Shown in pieces: positions 60,658 through 64,000 of a stretch of DNA of 64,000 nt. This DNA is from Paraburkholderia kirstenboschensis (lineage in GTDB: Bacteria; Pseudomonadota; Gammaproteobacteria; Burkholderiales; Burkholderiaceae). Under the pieces are notes generated by a model. That model did not search any database and was not told the origin of the DNA. It saw nothing but the letters and a program-made list of their open reading frames with translations. The position numbers were made by a program, and so were the translations under genes. The stretch spans positions 434,001 to 498,000 of the forward strand of contig NZ_CAJHCR010000005.1 of assembly GCF_904848585.1 (NCBI RefSeq). The letters run 5' to 3'. The number at the start of each line of letters is the position of its first letter. Position 1 is the first letter of the stretch.

Positions 60658-61584
60658 TCAATACACCTCGGGCACGATCATTGAAGCCGGCACCGGCTGA
60701 CGGCTGTACTCGTCGTGATAAACGCGTGCCGGCAATTCGACCCGCGGATGCTCGATCTCGTGATACGGCACCTGGCTCAGCAGATGGTGAATGCAGTTCA
60801 GGCGCGCCCGTTTCTTGTCCACTGCCTGCACGACCCACCACGGCGCCTCGGGAATGTGCGAGCGCTGCAGCATCACCTCTTTCGCGAGCGTATATGCCTC
60901 CCAACGGCGCCGGCTTTCCAGATCCATTGGACTGAGCTTCCACTGCTTCAGCGGGTCGTGAATGCGGTTCTGGAAGCGGATCTCCTGCTCTTCGTCGGTG
61001 ATAGAGAACCAGTATTTGACGATCTGCACGCCGCTGCGCACGAGCATCTTTTCGAACTCGGGCACCGAGCGAAAGAACTCTTCGTATTCTTCGTCGGTGC
61101 AGAAATTCATCACGCGCTCGACGCCCGCCCGGTTGTACCAGCTGCGGTCGAACAGCACCATCTCGCCGCCGGCCGGCAGTTGCGAGACGTAGCGCTGGAA
61201 ATACCATTGCGTGCGCTCGCGGTTGTTCGGTGCGGGCAATGCCGCAACGCGGCACACGCGCGGATTGAGCCGCTGCGTGATGCGCTTGATCGCGCCGCCC
61301 TTGCCCGCGGCATCGCGCCCTTCGAAAATCACCACGAGACGGTGCCCCGTCTGCACGATCCAGTCCTGCAATTTGACGAGCTCGCCCTGCAAGCGGAACA
61401 GTTCGCGAAAATACACCTTGCGTGCTTCGCGGTTCTCGGGCGTGAAGCCCTCGGCGCCGTCGAGGATGCGGTCGTCGACCTCCATCTCGAGTTCCTCGTC
61501 GTACGCGTCGATGAGGTCTTCCTCGAAACGGCGTTGCCGCTCCACGAGCAACTCGGGTTCAGGTCTCGGATCCTGCTCTTTCAT
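60658..61584 (-). CDS. ppk2: Polyphosphate kinase 2
   Basis: The 308 residues contain Walker A FEGRDAAGKGGAIKR (about residues 88-102), Walker B LFDRSWYNRAGVERVM, and the lid-region QYFQRY-like WYFQRYVSQLP, all typical of one-domain class I PPK2. The enzyme transfers phosphate between polyphosphate and nucleotides, mainly GDP or ADP. The N-terminal 60 residues are acidic. It is part of a polyphosphate group with the CHAD and PiT genes. Confidence 0.94.
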   Translation of the reverse strand: MKEQDPRPEPELLVERQRRFEEDLIDAYDEELEMEVDDRILDGAEGFTPENREARKVYFRELFRLQGELVKLQDWIVQTGHRLVVIFEGRDAAGKGGAIKRITQRLNPRVCRVAALPAPNNRERTQWYFQRYVSQLPAGGEMVLFDRSWYNRAGVERVMNFCTDEEYEEFFRSVPEFEKMLVRSGVQIVKYWFSITDEEQEIRFQNRIHDPLKQWKLSPMDLESRRRWEAYTLAKEVMLQRSHIPEAPWWVVQAVDKKRARLNCIHHLLSQVPYHEIEHPRVELPARVYHDEYSRQPVPASMIVPEVY

Positions 61585-61723
61585 TGCGGCTCTCCTGGCG
61601 ACGAAAATGATCAGGCTCGCGGCGGCAAAAGCGACGCGGGCGCGCCCGATTATCGGTGCATCCGGTGTCAGCCGTGTTACCGCAGCCGGTTAATGATAGC
61701 GAGTTTCACGCCCACGCCGCTCG

Positions 61724-62158
61724 CTAACGCAACGGTTTTGCGAAGCTGAGTTCGTGGCCGTCCGGATCGGCGATATGAAAATAGCGCTCGCCCCACGGCG
61801 CATCGGAGGGCTCGAGCGACGGCTTGAATCCGGCCGCCAGCGCCTTGCGATAAATCGCATCGACATCTGACACGTAGATGATCACGCGGCCCCACCAGTT
61901 GACCGGCGCACGCGAATCGGCGATCAGATTCAGATACGTGCCGCCGAACGCAAACGACGTAAATGCGGCTTGCCCATCGCCGAATTTGAGCGGAAAACCG
62001 AGGGCTTCGTAGAAACGCACCGCTTCCTGCATATTGCCGGTGGCGAGCGTGATAGCGCTGAGCGACTCGATCCGCGGTTCGGCCGGCGCGGCCTCAGGGG
62101 ATGATGCGGACGAAGCCGAAGCATCGGTCTCGTCGGACGGATGGGCGGGCTGGTTCAT
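61724..62158 (-). CDS. VOC superfamily (glyoxalase/dioxygenase-like) protein
   Basis: From ATG 62158 (AGGAG upstream) the 144 residues start with an acidic, Ala/Ser-rich tail and then a single VOC fold: LATGNMQEAVRFYEALGFPL, YLNLIADS, VIIYVSDVDAIYRKALAAGF, FHIADPDGHELSFAK. The Glu of HELSF and a possible metal His are present. The substrate is unknown. Confidence 0.85.
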   Translation of the reverse strand: MNQPAHPSDETDASASSASSPEAAPAEPRIESLSAITLATGNMQEAVRFYEALGFPLKFGDGQAAFTSFAFGGTYLNLIADSRAPVNWWGRVIIYVSDVDAIYRKALAAGFKPSLEPSDAPWGERYFHIADPDGHELSFAKPLR

Positions 62159-62379
62159 GACGGCGGTCTCCTTCGCGTGCGGTCGCGGACGGCTCGTGGT
62201 TGCATCACAGTGTCTCACACGCCGGAAACTCGCTTTACGGCGGCGATGGCCGACCGTGGTGCATACCGGTCAATCCCTGCCCGAGCGGGCCAAGCGACCC
62301 AAGCGGGCCTGGCCGGACCCGCACTTGAAAAGCCCGAGCGCGCCCCGCATCTGCAATTCCGTTTATCCGGAGCATCGCC

Positions 62380-63420
62380 ATGGGAAGCCGTCCACGCTTC
62401 ATTGATGACCTGTCGCGCGCCGCATCCGACGCACCCGGGCCGAACCACCTCAATTCTCTATCCGACGACGCCCTGCTCGACGCCTATTCGCGCACCGTCA
62501 TTGGCGCGCTGGAACGCGTGCAGCAGGCCGTCGCCTTCATTTCCGTCGAACGCCGGCTGGCGGGCGCCGCCGCGCGCGACCGCGGCGCTCGCGGCGGCAC
62601 GGGCTCAGGCTTCATCTTCACGCCAGACGGCTACTTGCTGACCAATAGCCACGTCGTGCATGGCGCGACCCACATTCAGGTCACGCTCGCCGACGGCTCC
62701 AGGTTCGACGCCGATCTGGTCGGCGACGACCCCGGCAGCGATCTGGCCGTGCTGCGAATCGGTTCGCCCGAGCCGCTGCCACATGTGGAACTCGGCGACT
62801 CGTCGAAGCTGCGTGTCGGGCAGATCGCCATCGCGGTCGGCAATCCGCTCGGCCTCGCGCAAACGGTGACGACGGGTGTCGTATCGGCGCTCGGCCGCTC
62901 GCTGCGCTCCAATTCTGGCCGCATGATTTACGACGTCATTCAGACGGACGCCGCGCTCAATCCCGGCAATTCAGGTGGTCCGTTGATCAATTCGACGGGC
63001 CAGGTGATCGGCGTGAATACCGCGATCATTCCCGGCGCGCAGGCCATCTGCTTCGCCACCGCTATCGACACGGCGAAGTGGGTCATCATGCAGATTTTCG
63101 CGCATGGCCGCGTGCGGCGAGCGTATATCGGCGTGGCGGGCACGACGACGCCGCTGTCGCGCCGCGTACAGCGCTACTTCGGTTTGAGCGCGCAAAGCGC
63201 CGTGCATGTGATGGAAATCGTCAAAGGTAGTCCGGCCGCGGCAGGCGGTCTGCGCACCGACGACACCATCGTCGCAATCGACTCGCTGCCGGTGCAGGAC
63301 GTGGATGGGCTGCAACGCACACTCGACGCGTCGCGGATCGACAAACCCGTCAACGTGACCGTGCTGCGCGGCGCGCAACGGCTCGAATTGACGCTGACGC
63401 CAGTGGAACAGGCAAGCTGA
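62380..63420 (+). CDS. S1C trypsin-like protease (HtrA/DegP family) without a signal peptide
   Basis: The 346 residues carry the catalytic triad His91 (TNSHVVH), Asp121 (SDLAVLRIG) and Ser198 (GNSGGPL), and one C-terminal PDZ domain (KGSPAAAGGLRTDDTIVAID). The N-terminal 45 residues are polar with no signal peptide or membrane helix, unlike DegP or DegS. The protein is thus predicted cytoplasmic, or its true start is elsewhere; ATG 62380 is preceded by the weak site CGGAGCATCGCC. The family degrades or processes misfolded proteins. Confidence 0.9.
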   Translation: MGSRPRFIDDLSRAASDAPGPNHLNSLSDDALLDAYSRTVIGALERVQQAVAFISVERRLAGAAARDRGARGGTGSGFIFTPDGYLLTNSHVVHGATHIQVTLADGSRFDADLVGDDPGSDLAVLRIGSPEPLPHVELGDSSKLRVGQIAIAVGNPLGLAQTVTTGVVSALGRSLRSNSGRMIYDVIQTDAALNPGNSGGPLINSTGQVIGVNTAIIPGAQAICFATAIDTAKWVIMQIFAHGRVRRAYIGVAGTTTPLSRRVQRYFGLSAQSAVHVMEIVKGSPAAAGGLRTDDTIVAIDSLPVQDVDGLQRTLDASRIDKPVNVTVLRGAQRLELTLTPVEQAS

Positions 63421-63428
63421 TCGCGCGT

Positions 63429-63459
63429 AAAAAAACCCCGGGCTCGTTCGAGCGCGAGG
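63429..63459 (-). terminator. Rho-independent terminator of the gamma-glutamyltransferase gene
   Basis: Read on the minus strand, a stem of 10 pairs with one mismatch (arms CCTCGCGCTCG and CGAGCCCGGGG, loop AA) is followed by seven T. It lies 61 bases past the ggt stop codon and also faces the end of the protease gene. Confidence 0.85.
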
Positions 63460-63519
63460 TCTTCTGTTTGTGAACGGCGCGTCATGATCGACACGCCGTT
63501 CACGCCATTCGAAAAACGC

Positions 63520-64000
63520 TTACTGAATGATCCGCGTGACGCCGCGGCCGCGAGGGTCGGCTGCAGGCTCCGGCGTTTCGTCATTGATCTTGATGGCCTG
63601 AATATCGCCGTTGAAGTTCTGGGCCTTCAGCGTATAGCCCTTCGCTTCGACCTGCTTGGCGAGTTCGCCGTCGATCGGCTGGTACGGCTCCCAGAAAATC
63701 GTGTTCGGCGGCAGCAACTGGTGATGGAAACGCATCGCGCCGACCGCTGCCGGCAACGGCATATTGAAGTCGTAGATGTTGTTGATCACCTGGAAGATCG
63801 ACGTGAAGATGCGCGAGCCGCCCGGCGTGCCGATTACGAGCGAGACTTTGCCGTCTTTGGTGAGAATCGTCGGGCTCATGGACGACAGCGGGCGCTTCTT
63901 CGGTTCGATCGAATTCGCGTCGCTGCCCACCACGCCGAACATGTTGGCCACGCCCGGCTTCGCGGAGAAGTCGTCCATCTCGTCGTTCAGCACAATGCCC
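63520..64000 (-). CDS. ggt: Gamma-glutamyltransferase, C-terminal part (cut by window end)
   Basis: The frame enters at the window edge (GIVLNDEMDDFS) and ends at 63520, covering about 159 residues. LNDEMDDFSAKPGVANMFG, KRPLSSMSPTILTKDG and GTPGGSRIFTSIFQV are conserved small-subunit blocks of the enzyme, including the Ser-Ser that stabilises the oxyanion. It hydrolyses or transfers the gamma-glutamyl group of glutathione in the periplasm. The C-terminus ends GRGVTRIIQ. Confidence 0.93.
   Translation of the reverse strand, partial: GIVLNDEMDDFSAKPGVANMFGVVGSDANSIEPKKRPLSSMSPTILTKDGKVSLVIGTPGGSRIFTSIFQVINNIYDFNMPLPAAVGAMRFHHQLLPPNTIFWEPYQPIDGELAKQVEAKGYTLKAQNFNGDIQAIKINDETPEPAADPRGRGVTRIIQ

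Noticed and set aside
1..64000. CRISPR arrays, rRNA, tRNA and prophage structural genes
   Set aside because: I looked for regularly spaced repeats, RNA gene signatures and phage structural proteins and found none; the only phage-like items are the two recombinase relics.

Overview
The window is GC-rich DNA from a Burkholderiaceae-type betaproteobacterium, most likely Paraburkholderia or a close relative. The assignment rests on codon bias, the number of tripartite efflux systems, TetR, MocR and LysR regulators, a beta-ketoadipate (pca) operon and the protein families present. I see no rRNA, tRNA, CRISPR array, replication origin or intact prophage.

Layout. (1) 1-6.4 kb: an RND efflux operon (adaptor, pump, outer-membrane factor cut by the window edge) divergent from a TetR gene with an inverted repeat over its promoter. 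(2) 6.4-9.3 kb: a poorly coding stretch with a decayed AI-2E-family permease relic and small secreted or hypothetical proteins. (3) 9.3-16.5 kb: an EmrAB-type efflux operon (NodT-like outer-membrane factor, EmrA-like adaptor, DHA2 MFS pump, then an AI-2E permease) flanked by two paralogous TetR genes whose upstream regions share the same operator. (4) 16.4-25 kb: an accessory zone with two tyrosine-recombinase relics, a broken IS1182-type transposase, a dispersed repeat, a truncated DUF1810 gene, small zinc-ribbon-like proteins and an MCP behind a sigma-28-like promoter. (5) 25-32 kb: a TetR/NmrA pair with repeated operators; a LysE exporter, a MocR regulator and an omega-amino-acid:pyruvate aminotransferase with an unusual repeated leader; a DUF6496 basic protein. 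(6) 32.3-46.4 kb: one minus-strand run of eleven genes that I read as a nicotinate catabolic and uptake operon. It combines an aerobic-type molybdenum/cytochrome nicotinate dehydrogenase (NicA, NicB) with the reductive enzymes known from anaerobic Eubacterium barkeri (6-hydroxynicotinate reductase and enamidase), two DUF1185 paralogues, a UPF0280 protein and a complete branched-chain-type ABC transporter. A TetR gene diverges from it. (7) 47.6-53.1 kb: pcaIJBDC with a divergent LysR gene. (8) 53.2-64 kb: mainly core genes: folE, an EamA transporter, a DedA-rhodanese fusion, a diguanylate cyclase, a CHAD / PiT / PPK2 phosphate-polyphosphate group, a VOC protein, an S1C protease and a partial gamma-glutamyltransferase.

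The most notable system is the hybrid nicotinate cluster. The inferred route is uptake by the ABC transporter, hydroxylation to 6-hydroxynicotinate by NicAB with electrons passed to the cytochrome c domains, reduction to 1,4,5,6-tetrahydro-6-oxonicotinate, then hydrolytic ring opening by enamidase to 2-formylglutarate and ammonia. The conserved proteins of unknown function between the reductase and the transporter are candidates for maturation or later steps. The later steps of the E. barkeri pathway are not encoded here.
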